Notes: generated from the letters alone by a model not told the origin. A stretch of 64,000 bases of DNA from Clostridium beijerinckii (GCA_003129525.1 CP029329.1:3594001-3658000), one strand, 5' to 3'. Counted from the first letter of the stretch, positions 39,691-48,645 are shown. Program-made: numbers and translations.

Positions 39691-40731
39691 TTAATTTTCA
39701 AAAAAATTTCTTTGCACTTTATTATTTTCTCTATTCTTTGAAGTATTTACTCTTCCAAGATGTTTATACGCTTTCTCGCTTGCAATTCTCCCTCTTGGAG
39801 TTCTTATTATAAAACCCTTTTGAAGTAGATAAGGTTCATAAACATCTTCTATGGTTCCTAATTCTTCTCCTATGAAATATGAAAGTGTCTCAATACCAAC
39901 AGGGCCTCCATTAAAATTATCTATAATGGCTTCTAATATTTTATTATCAACCTTATCAAATCCTTTATCATCCACTTCTAGTAACTCCAAAGCTGCTTTC
40001 GCTTCCTTTAAAGATATTACTTTATTTGATTTTACTTCCGAATAATCTCTAACTCTCTTTAATAATCTATTGGCAATTCTTGGTGTTCCTCTAGATCTTT
40101 TTGCAATTTCAAGAGCTCCTTCTTCAGTAATTTTACATCCAAACACAGTAGCACTTCTTACCACTATTTCCTTAAGTTCTTCATCTGTATAATATTCCAT
40201 AGCACACAGTACACCAAATCTATCTCTGAGTGGTGATGTAAGCATTCCAATTCTTGTTGTTGCTCCTATAAGTGTAAATTTAGGAAGATCAATTCTTATA
40301 GACTTTGCAGCAGCGCCCTTACCTATAACTATATCCAATGCATAATCTTCCATTGCAGGATATAAAATTTCTTCAACATTTCTATTTAATCTATGAATTT
40401 CGTCAATAAACAAAACATCATAGTCCTTTAAGGTCGTTAAAATAGCTGCTAAATCCCCAGCTCTTTCTATTGCAGGGCCTGAAGTGACTTTTAAATCGCC
40501 TCCCATTTCACTTGCAATAATATTAGCTAAAGTAGTTTTCCCAAGTCCTGGCGGACCATACAAAAGTGAATGATCTAATGCTTCGTTTCTATTTTTTGCT
40601 GCCTTTATAAATATATCTAATCTCTCTTTAACCTTATCTTGTCCTATATATTCATTTATTTTTTGAGGCCTTATACTAAGTTCAGAGCTTGAATCTTCTT
40701 CAAATTCTGCAGGATTAACTATTCTTTCCAT
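39691..40731 (-). CDS. ruvB: Holliday junction branch migration helicase RuvB
   Basis: 346 residues from the ATG at 40731, behind AGGAGGTG; the in-frame ATG at 40749 lies upstream of that site. AAA+ ATPase with Walker [10 protein letters not shown], Walker B LFIDEIHR, sensor LIGATTR and the C-terminal winged helix (RTPRGRIAS). It drives branch migration with RuvA during recombination. It follows ruvA after a spacer holding repeat copy E. Confidence 0.97.
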   Translation of the reverse strand: MERIVNPAEFEEDSSSELSIRPQKINEYIGQDKVKERLDIFIKAAKNRNEALDHSLLYGPPGLGKTTLANIIASEMGGDLKVTSGPAIERAGDLAAILTTLKDYDVLFIDEIHRLNRNVEEILYPAMEDYALDIVIGKGAAAKSIRIDLPKFTLIGATTRIGMLTSPLRDRFGVLCAMEYYTDEELKEIVVRSATVFGCKITEEGALEIAKRSRGTPRIANRLLKRVRDYSEVKSNKVISLKEAKAALELLEVDDKGFDKVDNKILEAIIDNFNGGPVGIETLSYFIGEELGTIEDVYEPYLLQKGFIIRTPRGRIASEKAYKHLGRVNTSKNRENNKVQRNFFEN

Positions 40732-40760
40732 AAAACACCTCCTACTCATCCTAAATGATA

Positions 40761-40844
40761 AATTTCAACTTATCCAGGAACGTGCATCCGTTATCTCCCA
40801 CTTGAGGAAGTAGGCGATAATGGATGCTAGCTATCGGATAAATT
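40761..40844. repeat. Structured repeat, copy E, between ruvA and ruvB
   Basis: Very stable hairpin: AATTT-caac-TTATCC ... GCATCC-g-TTATC-t-CCCACTT / AAGT-a-GG-c-GATAA-t-GGATGC ... GGATAAATT. It shares GCATCCGTTAT, CCCACT and GCTAGCTATC with the 3' half of copy B, but the AAGTGAAACTT core is absent. It lies 30 bases before the ruvB start within the ruvAB transcript. Confidence 0.7.
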
Positions 40845-40910
40845 CTAATCAAAATCCTTAAAATCATAAGAAATCTGTAGGATTTCTTACTTAATTGTTA
40901 ATTGATTGAA

Positions 40911-41507
40911 TTATCCCATTAGCACTTTTAAAGCATTCTTAATTACATTTTCAACGCTATCATTTTTATCTGCTTTCTTAAGTGCAACGTCTGCTTCTTT
41001 TTCACTATAGCCTAACGCAAGTAACGCACTTAAAGCCTCTGATAATACAATACTATTTTCATTAGAACCATTATCAAAATTTGGATTACTATCTAATAAC
41101 TCATCTGATTTTAATTTATCTTTAAGTTCTAGAATAATTCTAGCTGCTGTTTTTTTACCTATACCAACACCTCTGCATATATGCTTTTCATCATTAGTCA
41201 ATATGGCATATTTAAGATTATTAACTCTGCTTATAGATAATAATGATAACGCTGCCCTAGGACCAACCCCATTAACTGTTAAAAGCAATTTAAACATTTC
41301 TAATTCGTCCTTAGAATCAAATCCGTATAATCCAATGAAATCTTCTCTTACTATTTGTTCAAGATAAAGCATAATTTCATCTCCTGCTTTTGGTATGGAG
41401 GACATTGTAGCACCTGATGTAAATATTTTATAACCAATACCACTATTTTCTACTATTATATAATCCTTATTTATACCTACATATTTTCCCTTAATATATT
41501 CGTACAT
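40911..41507 (-). CDS. ruvA: Holliday junction branch migration protein RuvA
   Basis: 198 residues: OB fold at the N-terminus (MYEYIKGKYVGINKDYIIVE), helix-hairpin-helix motifs LLTVNGVGPRAAL and CRGVGIGKKTAARI, and a C-terminal RuvB-binding domain with SALLALGYSEKEAD. It binds the four-way junction. GGAGGAATTAG precedes the ATG. Order bofC-ruvA-ruvB-queA-tgt-yajC is as in Bacillus. Confidence 0.97.
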   Translation of the reverse strand: MYEYIKGKYVGINKDYIIVENSGIGYKIFTSGATMSSIPKAGDEIMLYLEQIVREDFIGLYGFDSKDELEMFKLLLTVNGVGPRAALSLLSISRVNNLKYAILTNDEKHICRGVGIGKKTAARIILELKDKLKSDELLDSNPNFDNGSNENSIVLSEALSALLALGYSEKEADVALKKADKNDSVENVIKNALKVLMG

Positions 41508-41673
41508 CTAATTCCTCCAACTTTTGTATATAAACGATATGTACCTAAATTAAAATTTTAAGTAGTATAATCTTTTAAAAACAAATTTCTACATTAAATA
41601 AAACCTAACTTATACTTTATCATTTTAAATGAAATCTTTCAATATTGTATTTTTTAATGACTTATGCATATTC

Positions 41674-41715
41674 AAAAAAGGCATATGAGTAATTAATTAC
41701 TCACATACCTTTTTG
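41674..41715 (-). terminator. Terminator of bofC
   Basis: AAAAGGTATGTGAGTAATT / AATTACTCATATGCCTTTT with one bulge-like mismatch, then TTTTTGAATATG on the minus strand. Confidence 0.82.
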
Positions 41716-41758
41716 TTAATTATAACAATTAGTTATAAACTATATATTCTACAAAACT

Positions 41759-42334
41759 TTAAGATAAGAATTCAGACAAATTTTCCTCTGCATCTTCTTT
41801 TGAATTGTATTCAAATTCAAAATTTTTAATTTTATTTTTATCTGATTCTCTTAAATTTTCTACTTTTTTATTATTAGAATATACATCTTCACTATTTTCA
41901 ATTAATAATGTTCCATCATTGTCAGTTTTATATATGGCTAAAAATCCATCTTTCTCACCAATATAGTATTTATTTGGTTTTATAAATTTTGAAATGTCTT
42001 TTTTATATTTCATTTCACCATTAGATTCTATTTCTAAAACATATCCTTTATCTTGTAATGCTTTTGATAATTCTGCTTGTGTTAAATTTCCATCTATATT
42101 TAGCTCTTTTTTCAAATCTGCTATTGTTGATTCTTTCTCTTTATTTTCTCCTGCAAATAAATATATTTTGGTGCTATCACTTATTCCACTGCTTTTCTTT
42201 ATTTCGCTTGCTATTGCAGCTTTATTTTTAGCATTTTTATTACTTATATATTTATCTGACAAATAATATGTTATAGAAAATATAAGTGCTAATATTATTG
42301 TCATTGAAACAAATAATTTCTTTTTATTGATCAT
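41759..42334 (-). CDS. bofC: BofC-like protein (bypass of forespore C)
   Basis: 191 residues with an N-terminal membrane anchor or signal (residues 5-24, KLFVSMTIILALIFSITYYL). The C-terminal half has KPNKYYIGEKDGFLAIYKTD and ENLSEF, which resembles the BofC C-terminal domain. In Bacillus BofC acts in the forespore-mother cell space and restrains SpoIVB, which controls sigma-K activation. Position next to ruvA is the same as in B. subtilis, which supports the call strongly. The N-terminal part is divergent. GGAGTGATTATTT precedes the ATG. Confidence 0.75.
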   Translation of the reverse strand: MINKKKLFVSMTIILALIFSITYYLSDKYISNKNAKNKAAIASEIKKSSGISDSTKIYLFAGENKEKESTIADLKKELNIDGNLTQAELSKALQDKGYVLEIESNGEMKYKKDISKFIKPNKYYIGEKDGFLAIYKTDNDGTLLIENSEDVYSNNKKVENLRESDKNKIKNFEFEYNSKEDAEENLSEFLS

Positions 42335-42465
42335 AAATAATCACTCCTTATTAAGAAGTATTGACATTTTTCCAATACATATACATATATTACTATCTTT
42401 TCTCAATAAAAGTTCATATATTGTCATATGATTATATATATCCTGATCATTTAATACATCTAACT

Positions 42466-43044
42466 TCATATACCATTATACACCATAAAATATCCTTGTG
42501 GATGTTCACAAACCGGACAAGACTTTGGTGCTTCTTTTCCTTCGTAAATAAATCCACAATTAGTACAAAACCATTGTACATTTTGATCTTTTTTAAATGA
42601 ACTTCCTTCTTCTAATTCTTTTGCATATTTATTAAATCTATCTGCATGAATTTTCTCTATAGTAGCAATATTACTAAATATATTTGATATTACTGTAAAT
42701 CCTTCTTCTTTTGCAACATCTGAAAATGACTTATATACAACATCAGATTCTTCTAATTCATTATGATTAGCTGATTTAAGCAACTCTAGTGTAGAATTAT
42801 AATTATCAATAGGATAAGTTCCATCAATGTGTATATTCTCACCTGAGAATGCCTTTAATTGATTATAAAAAACCTCTGCATGTTCTTTTTCTTGATTTGC
42901 TGTATAATCAAATACTGATTGAATTACATAAAGTCCATCTTTTTTCGCTTGAGCAGCTGCTATATTGTACCTATTTCTTGCTTGACTTTCTCCAGCAAAT
43001 GCTTTCAATAAATTTTCTTTGGTTTTACTATCTTTTAAATCCAT
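42466..43044 (-). CDS. rbr: Rubrerythrin
   Basis: 192 residues. The ferritin-like di-iron domain has AGESQARNRY, EKEHAEVFYNQL and EKIHADRFNKY; the C-terminal rubredoxin domain has CTNCGFIYEG and CPVC. It reduces hydrogen peroxide with NADH-derived electrons and protects anaerobes from oxygen. GTAGGAGG precedes the ATG. It is monocistronic. Confidence 0.96.
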   Translation of the reverse strand: MDLKDSKTKENLLKAFAGESQARNRYNIAAAQAKKDGLYVIQSVFDYTANQEKEHAEVFYNQLKAFSGENIHIDGTYPIDNYNSTLELLKSANHNELEESDVVYKSFSDVAKEEGFTVISNIFSNIATIEKIHADRFNKYAKELEEGSSFKKDQNVQWFCTNCGFIYEGKEAPKSCPVCEHPQGYFMVYNGI

Positions 43045-43115
43045 GACAATTCCTCCTACTAAAGTTTATATATTTAATATTTACAATTTAGGATTAATTA
43101 TTCATTAGACTATAA

Positions 43116-43160
43116 AAAATAACAAGTCAAATATACATTGCAGATTTGACTTGTTATTTT
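43116..43160 (-). terminator. Terminator of the AATAACAAG family
   Basis: Perfect 16-bp stem AAAATAACAAGTCAAA / TTTGACTTGTTATTTT. On the minus strand it begins 12 bases after the stop codon of the upstream gene, through the conserved TAAGACATATGAAAG. Confidence 0.85.
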
Positions 43161-43172
43161 CTTTCATATGTC

Positions 43173-43922
43173 TTAGCTTTTTTTAAAAGTGTGTTTTAAT
43201 GCATTTATTAATATAGCCCACGTAACTTTTAAACAATTTCTGTAATTTACAATTAAGTTCAATATTAATACTGCTATTATGATTTCAAGATAATAAAATA
43301 TAACAGTTAAGATTGGATTAATATTTACCCATTTCATATCTGAAATCATTGCAGTTGCAAAAGATAGTCCAAATATAACAAAACTGAAAATTATAAGTCC
43401 TTTAATCATTCCTTTAAAATCTTCATGACTTGGTGCAATTCCACTTATTAATACTAAAAATAATAAAATTGTTATTAACCCTTCTTTAGTAAATATAATT
43501 CTCGGATCTAATATCCTTGATATTTCTGATATTTCACATTTTAATATAAATTTACTTTCTATAAATATAAACAATGGTATATTTACTAATGCAGGTGCTA
43601 TTGCTATAAGAAATTCCTTTATACTTACGAAAAACGGAATTCTACTTCCAACTCTAGATCTTACAAATCCTGGTCTGTTTTCCTTTGGAAAAAGTTGTAC
43701 TTCTTCTATTTTAGCAAGACACAATATAGCAACTAATAAATGTGCTAATTCATGAGCGGGTGTACTTAATCCATATATAAACTTAGCTAATTTAGAACTC
43801 ATACTTCCGATTGCACCTTGAAAAACTGATTGAATAAATCTCAATGCATAATAATATGAAAAATATAATAATAAAAAGACTCCTACTGATTTAATTGCTA
43901 CTTCTATTTTAATCACTTCCAT
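43173..43922 (-). CDS. Polytopic membrane protein with HExxH metalloprotease motif
   Basis: 249 residues and about six hydrophobic helices. HELAH at residues 57-61 (STPAHELAHLL) lies at the edge of a helix, like the zinc site of M50-type intramembrane proteases; the helix FLIAIAPALVNIPLFIF follows. A possible third ligand is in APSHEDF near residue 165. It might be a membrane metalloprotease of the M50/DUF3267 sort, but the usual HExGH is HELAH here and no family is certain. The ribosome site is weak. It follows the radical SAM gene by 24 bases, so the two are probably co-transcribed. Confidence 0.6.
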   Translation of the reverse strand: MEVIKIEVAIKSVGVFLLLYFSYYYALRFIQSVFQGAIGSMSSKLAKFIYGLSTPAHELAHLLVAILCLAKIEEVQLFPKENRPGFVRSRVGSRIPFFVSIKEFLIAIAPALVNIPLFIFIESKFILKCEISEISRILDPRIIFTKEGLITILLFLVLISGIAPSHEDFKGMIKGLIIFSFVIFGLSFATAMISDMKWVNINPILTVIFYYLEIIIAVLILNLIVNYRNCLKVTWAILINALKHTFKKS

Positions 43923-43946
43923 TTCTATTTGTACTTATATCAACAT

Positions 43947-44816
43947 CTATCTTACTCTATTTGTAAATCCACATCTTTTACATAATTCTTCTACTGCTTT
44001 TCTCCCTGAAAAGCCATTATATATATCTTTAGCTCTCTTAGAATTCAAAATTTCATCTAAAGTGTTTTCAAAAATATTGCCAAGAGAAATGCTACCTTCA
44101 CTATCTAAACAGCATGGTACAACTGTCCCATCAACCAATATGCCGATTTGATCTCTAAGTCCATAGCAAAAAGCCCTTTCTCCTAATTCTTCTTCTTTTA
44201 AAGATGGCCATTTAAATTTTTCACCCATGCTAATATATACATTATTTTTTAATTTAAAACTGTTTTTCTCTTTTAGGCTTTCCTTCAAATCACAATCTAT
44301 TTTAAATTCTTGTTCAAGTAATTTAAATATGTCAATATTCATATTGTTATTAGCACTATATCTTGTATCTAAATTCCATAATCTCAAAGAACAAATTATA
44401 TTAGTATTTTCAGTTGCTTCTTTAACAAAATTAATTATGTTATTTATGTATTCATTGAAATCAATTTGTTCCTCATTAGCCTCAAAGCTATGCAGCGAAA
44501 TATTTACTTGTCTTAAAGCAGGTGCATTAAGTAATGTATCCTTAACTTCACGTATTAAAGTTCCATTACTAGTTATATTAACTTTCAATTGATTTTCTTT
44601 ACTTATTTCCAAGAAATTTTTAAGTTCTTTATTCAAAAATGGTTCTCCCATTAAGTGGAAATAAACATAATCTGTATAAGGTTTTATGTTTTTAATAATG
44701 TGATCAAAGGATTCTTTGTCCATAGACTTTAGTTTTCTAGCTGTTTTAGGGCAAAAATTACAACTTAAATTACATACATTCGTTATCTCTATATAAACTT
44801 TTTTAAATTTCTTCAT
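43947..44816 (-). CDS. Radical SAM/SPASM-domain protein
   Basis: 289 residues. CNLSCNFC (C15, C19, C22) binds the SAM [4Fe-4S] cluster, FHLMGEPFL is the GGE-like motif, and the C-terminal CCLDSEG, with a final CKRCGF, is a SPASM auxiliary-cluster region. SPASM enzymes mostly modify peptides (sactipeptides, PQQ) or enzymes (sulfatase maturation). No precursor peptide is obvious within 1 kb on either side. It heads a two-gene unit with the HExxH membrane protein. GGAG lies upstream of the ATG. Confidence 0.85.
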   Translation of the reverse strand: MKKFKKVYIEITNVCNLSCNFCPKTARKLKSMDKESFDHIIKNIKPYTDYVYFHLMGEPFLNKELKNFLEISKENQLKVNITSNGTLIREVKDTLLNAPALRQVNISLHSFEANEEQIDFNEYINNIINFVKEATENTNIICSLRLWNLDTRYSANNNMNIDIFKLLEQEFKIDCDLKESLKEKNSFKLKNNVYISMGEKFKWPSLKEEELGERAFCYGLRDQIGILVDGTVVPCCLDSEGSISLGNIFENTLDEILNSKRAKDIYNGFSGRKAVEELCKRCGFTNRVR

Positions 44817-45038
44817 CTAATTATAACTCCAGTCTTTTTAGTCATCTGAAAAATAACATCCCCAAATGTCTTATTTAAATATCTCAAATCAGTATATCTT
44901 TTTATTACTATTATTTCAACTAAAATAAGGAACGAGAAATAAACTAATTTTATAATTATATGTATATGTCAAAGTTTATTAAAAATATAAAAAGCTTAAT
45001 AATAAAACTTTTTGCGTCATTGAGCCAAACCTTTAGTC

Positions 45039-45106
45039 ACATTCAAAAAAAAAAAAAATAACAAGTCAGATATACTAATATACCGATTTGTTATTTTTTT
45101 GAATGT
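45039..45106. repeat. Long palindrome of the AATAACAAG family
   Basis: ACATTC plus A-run plus AATAACAA pairs with TTGTTATT plus T-run plus GAATGT, closing over 45065-45090. It sits just after the terminator of the first tandem RNA gene and may stop transcription in both directions. Confidence 0.65.
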
Positions 45107-45125
45107 ACTTTATTTAAAATTTATC

Positions 45126-45325
45126 AGAAAAGAGCAAGTGTATAAAATACACTTGCTCTCCCTAGTAACTGATTTTTACGTTGTCCGCCAACTGGGTACG
45201 CCCATACGTCGTACATTGCTTCCGGGATTTTTACGTTGCCCGTCACCAACTGTATACCTCTTCAGATATACGCTTCTGCCGGATTGAAGTGTCAGTCCAC
45301 TAAGATAAATTTTATTCTTTATCTT
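45126..45325 (-). ncRNA. Tandem small RNA gene, copy 1
   Basis: About 200 nt from the promoter at 45332-45360 to a terminator GAGCAAGTGTA / TACACTTGCTC plus TTTTC. Structure visible by eye: 5' hairpin AGATAAA / TTTATCT, closing helix AACTGA / TCAGTT, hairpin GTATATCT-gaag-AGGTATAC, CGGG / CCCG, GTACG / CGTAC and GTTG-GCGGA-CAAC. Two internal units each run AATCCxGGxxAAGC, a GTA...TAC hairpin, CAGTTGG, CAACGTAAAAATC. No ribosome site or frame fits. Compared with copy 2 the changes lie in loops or keep pairing. I do not recognise a known family. Confidence 0.82.
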
Positions 45326-45331
45326 GTCTAT

Positions 45332-45360
45332 ATTATATCTTGCTTCATATCAAATTGCAA
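45332..45360 (-). promoter_or_regulatory. Sigma-A promoter of small RNA copy 1
   Basis: TTGCAA (45355-45360), 17-bp spacer, TATAAT (45332-45337), then ATAGACAAG. Conserved in copy 2, and AGAAAATTC upstream of -35 is also shared, possibly an UP element. Confidence 0.88.
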
Positions 45361-45592
45361 GATGTTTTTCGAATTTTCTGACTATTATTTTTTCAACCTA
45401 ATCTTCATAGTAATTGCAAGGTTTTGGTGAACGTACATTGGCTCTTGATACCTTATTGCAAGCTGCAAACTCAACTCCTCTATTCCAAATACCGTTATAA
45501 ATGTAATAAATCGTATTAGTAAGCAGCAAATAGATGCTTACTAAGCTATATTGAATAAATTTAAGAGTACATTCTTTTGAATAAAATACTTC

Positions 45593-45803
45593 AAAAAGCA
45601 AAGAGCAAATGTATCATGATTTTGTACATTTGCTCTTACTTAGTAACTGATTTTTACGTTGTCCGCCAACTGGGTACGCCCATACGTCGTACATTGCTTC
45701 CGGGATTTTTACGTTGCCCGTCACCAACTGTATATCTCTAAAGATATACGCTTCTGCCGGATTGAAGTGTCAGTTCACTAAGATAAATTTTATTCTTTAT
45801 CTT
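45593..45803 (-). ncRNA. Tandem small RNA gene, copy 2
   Basis: Paralogue of copy 1, about 210 nt, nearly identical over about 160 nt between the promoter and the terminator. The terminator is different in sequence but equivalent: AGAGCAAATGTA / TACATTTGCTCT followed by TTGCTTTTTG. The variable hairpin reads GTATATCT-ttag-AGATATAC, where copy 1 has a G-U variant, so base pairing is preserved. The repeated CAACGTAAAAATC segments lie partly unpaired and could be the recognition parts. Confidence 0.82.
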
Positions 45804-45809
45804 GTCTAT

Positions 45810-45838
45810 ATTATATAGCACTCTATAAAGTATTGCAA
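45810..45838 (-). promoter_or_regulatory. Sigma-A promoter of small RNA copy 2
   Basis: TTGCAA (45833-45838), 17-bp spacer, TATAAT (45810-45815), then ATAGACAAG. Confidence 0.88.
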
Positions 45839-45901
45839 TATATATTTTGAATTTTCTGATTAATTATAATTTATAAATATGTGTACTGAATCGGTATATA
45901 A

Positions 45902-46327
45902 AATATCTCTATAATCCTCCTACAAGCTTCAATTAAAACTATTCTTATTGAGCCAATTGATAAGATCATAATCTTATTTGCTTCAGATGAAGCTGTTCCT
46001 TTAATATATATTCCATCTCAAATATATATGATTTCTACTGAAAACCAAGGAATAGCAAATATTATGTTTGGTGCATTTATTGCTGATAATTTATGCGGAT
46101 TTATAGATAGTCATAAAGAAGGTTCCATAGGAATGTTAGAATTTCTACCTGAATATAGATGAAGAGGTATTGGCACCGCTCTACAAATCATAACTACTAA
46201 TGATGCTTTAGCTAACAAAAGATATCCCTATGGACAAATTGTAGAAAAAAACTTCGCTTCGATAGTTTTACAAAAAAAACTTGGATTTGAATTATCAGAG
46301 AATAAAACCTATTGGTTAATGAAATAA
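45902..46327 (+). pseudogene. Broken GNAT acetyltransferase
   Basis: An open stretch on the plus strand (142 codons) interrupted by TGA at 46160-46162. The translation has MLEFLPEYR, stop, RGIGTALQ, then NFASIVLQKKLGFELSENK at the C-terminus. RGIGTAL is the acetyl-CoA-binding motif A of GNAT enzymes, and the tail FASIVLQKKLGF is the usual motif B region. There is no start codon or ribosome site at the 5' end. Upstream DNA is occupied by the small RNA promoter region, so the 5' end is probably lost. Confidence 0.8.
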
Positions 46328-46375
46328 ATTATCTAGACACTAAACTATTCTAATATATACAACGGTTTAGTGTTC

Positions 46376-46870
46376 TTAACTAATGACTACTTTAGTTCTA
46401 CTAGGGATGTTGTCCCAGATCCACTTAGCATTTGCTTTAGTCAACCGTATACACCCATCAGATAATGCCATTCCAAGTCTCCCATCTCTAATAGATCCAT
46501 CTAAATTATATATTATTGAATGAAATAAATAATTTCCTTTAAACTGAGTATAATACCAGCATTTATATCCTTTATTTACTCCAAAATAAAGACCTTTTAT
46601 TCCAATTGTATAAGTTCCCTTTGGTGTTGGTGTGGCTGGTTTTCCTATAGTGCATAAATACTTATGAATTAAAGTCCATTTATTTGTACTTCCATTAAAA
46701 ATATTCACTTCAAAATTTTTAAGATTTACCCAAATAAAATAATTTGTTTCACTTGAAAAATTATTTGAATTCACATAATTTGTAGCGTTATTGTTTCCCT
46801 TAACATTATCTGCTCTTACATTCTCGTTATTCTCTTCTTTGCGCCTAAAAATTTTAGATAAAACACCCAT
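46376..46870 (-). CDS. L,D-transpeptidase (YkuD domain)
   Basis: 164 residues. The YkuD catalytic region has FHSIIY and SDGCIRLTKANAKWIWDNIP, with the nucleophile Cys in SDGCIRL near residue 140. It cross-links peptidoglycan by 3-3 bonds or attaches proteins. The N-terminal 45 residues are charged and Asn-rich (RRKEENNENVRADN) without a clear signal peptide, so export is not explained. AAGTAGGAAG precedes the ATG. Confidence 0.9.
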   Translation of the reverse strand: MGVLSKIFRRKEENNENVRADNVKGNNNATNYVNSNNFSSETNYFIWVNLKNFEVNIFNGSTNKWTLIHKYLCTIGKPATPTPKGTYTIGIKGLYFGVNKGYKCWYYTQFKGNYLFHSIIYNLDGSIRDGRLGMALSDGCIRLTKANAKWIWDNIPSRTKVVIS

Positions 46871-46917
46871 GTTTAACTTCCTACTTATTAATCTAAAGTA
46901 ATATATGTATATTGTAG

Positions 46918-47541
46918 TTATTTTGATTTTTTTAAGTTTTCTACCCTATATCCAATTTCTCTATTTGCTAGCTTGTAGCCTTCTTTAATCATCTCTTCCT
47001 CACTCATATCATTTTCAAGTAAACTATCTATGGTTAATTGAGCTCTATTACTAAAATATTTATTTAAAAGATTTTCTTCTATATTCTCTTGAGAAGCTAA
47101 TGAATAGTCATCTAAAATATGTTTAACATTAAAGTTATGTTCTCTTAAAGCTCTCCCAACTAATATACTTCTATGGCATCTTAGAGGATCTTGCATAGCT
47201 CCAAGAAGTGCTATTTTATAACCTTTTTCACACCCTGCTTTTAGTCTTTCAATCCCATTTAAGAAGTCTTTTTCAACAATTACTTTTTCAAAATCAGAGT
47301 ATCCTTCTTTATTGTAGGATATTTTATTTTCTCTATTAGCTGCAAATTCTTTAGCCATAAATAGGTATAAAAATCCTGCTTCTTTTAATGTATTAGCTAT
47401 AGTTTCTTTATTATATTGAACATTATATTTAGAATAAGGAGTTCCTCTTATATCTACAACAGTATTAATATCATAATATTTTAACATATCTATTAACTTC
47501 TCTACATGGTAGTTAGAATGCCCTATTGTGTATATATCCAT
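46918..47541 (-). CDS. DUF488 family protein
   Basis: 207 residues from the ATG at 47541 behind GAGAGGAG; a longer frame (to 47634) has no ribosome site. The family marker MDIYTIGHSNYHVEKLIDML, VVDIRGTPYSKYN, LLGAMQDPLRCHRSIL and HILDD are present. DUF488 proteins are a widespread cytoplasmic family of unknown reaction; the conserved C-H-R patch suggests catalysis. It is alone, between the L,D-transpeptidase and the isochorismatase-like gene. Confidence 0.88.
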   Translation of the reverse strand: MDIYTIGHSNYHVEKLIDMLKYYDINTVVDIRGTPYSKYNVQYNKETIANTLKEAGFLYLFMAKEFAANRENKISYNKEGYSDFEKVIVEKDFLNGIERLKAGCEKGYKIALLGAMQDPLRCHRSILVGRALREHNFNVKHILDDYSLASQENIEENLLNKYFSNRAQLTIDSLLENDMSEEEMIKEGYKLANREIGYRVENLKKSK

Positions 47542-47749
47542 TTTATAGACTCCTCTCTCAATAATTAAACTATTGCTAATTTCATTTCTATATATATCTA
47601 TATATTTTTTACATATGTTGATATCTTTATACAAATAATTCTATTTATATTTTTTATATCTAATAGTTCTATTAATAAATTTAAATTTATTCAGATATCA
47701 ATCCTTTGATAATATCGTCTACTTTTATTAATGTTGCAAATCTATTTTT

Positions 47750-48223
47750 TCATATCTTAAAGTTATAATAATCATGTATCTCTTTTCCTGACATATACTC
47801 ATTATCAAATGTTGTATTTGTTTCCTCTGGGATGATTAATTTAAATCCATGTTCAAAAGCGACCTTACATGTTGTATCTATACAATATTCAGTTTGCATA
47901 CCAACTAAAATTATTGTTCCTATATTTTTTTCATTTAAATATTCTTTTAGTTCTGTATTTTTGAAAGCACTATTATATTTCTTTTCTATAATCTTTTCTC
48001 CTTCTTTAGGTGCAATTGGGTTATAAATTTGCCATCCCTCAGATCCAAATTCTAATTCACCACCTTTTCCACCATCATGTCGCACATAAATAACTTCTAC
48101 CTTTTTATGTCTACATTCTTTAATTAATAACTTTATATTATTAATAGTATTTTCCTTGTTAAATGGATTACCCACTACTAATCCTTCTTGAAAATCTACA
48201 ACAAGTAGTACTGTTTTATTCAT
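47750..48223 (-). CDS. Isochorismatase-family cysteine hydrolase
   Basis: 157 residues. The triad candidates are D10 (LLVVDFQEGL), a lysine in EKKYNSAFKNTEL and the cysteine in GMQTEYCIDTTC. The family includes nicotinamidases and other amidases; the short length fits the general cysteine-hydrolase group rather than a true nicotinamidase. GGGGGAATAAAG precedes the ATG. Substrate unknown. Confidence 0.88.
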   Translation of the reverse strand: MNKTVLLVVDFQEGLVVGNPFNKENTINNIKLLIKECRHKKVEVIYVRHDGGKGGELEFGSEGWQIYNPIAPKEGEKIIEKKYNSAFKNTELKEYLNEKNIGTIILVGMQTEYCIDTTCKVAFEHGFKLIIPEETNTTFDNEYMSGKEIHDYYNFKI

Positions 48224-48514
48224 CTTTATTCCCCCAAATCGTTATATATTTTACAATTAACTTTTTATATTTGTTTTAAATCAACAATTTCGTGTACACT
48301 ATTTATCTTAATATATAATTTTTTATTATATATTAAATATCCAAATTATTCTATATATAACATTCATAATCTACTCAATTTAACTATACATACTAATTTA
48401 TTTTTTATTATTCATCAATTCTTGCTTACTTAATACATTGCTAAATCTTAAGCTTTGAGTAATAAGTGTTGCCTTATAAAGATCTTTGTTACTTATAATG
48501 CTCATTTTATTACA
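48224..48514. other. Intergenic region without visible gene
   Basis: Between the isochorismatase-like gene and the YyaL terminator. AT-rich, with no clear promoter or frame. A small tail TTACTTAATACATTGCTAAA has no evident role. Confidence 0.4.
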
Positions 48515-48566
48515 ATAAAAGTGCAACACAACATCTGAAATTCAGACTTTGTGTTGCACTTTTTAA
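48515..48566 (-). terminator. Terminator of the YyaL-like gene
   Basis: Stem AAAAGTGCAACACA / TGTGTTGCACTTTT with an inner CTGAA / TTCAG, T-rich on both strands, about 80 bases after the yyaL stop. Confidence 0.85.
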
Positions 48567-48645
48567 GTGTTAATTTTAAATGTTCAATTACTAGTAAACC
48601 CTTGCAAATTTCTAACAGTATATTTTCCAAAGATAAGTTCATATT

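Noticed and set aside
45126..45325. Riboswitch
   Set aside because: The transcript ends at its own terminator with no gene directly downstream on that strand, and the same holds for copy 2.
45398..45601. 67-residue minus-strand frame between the tandem RNA genes
   Set aside because: Overlaps the promoter region of RNA copy 1 and the terminator of copy 2, with no ribosome site.
45126..45803. 6S RNA
   Set aside because: The fold is a set of short hairpins, not a long rod with a central bubble.
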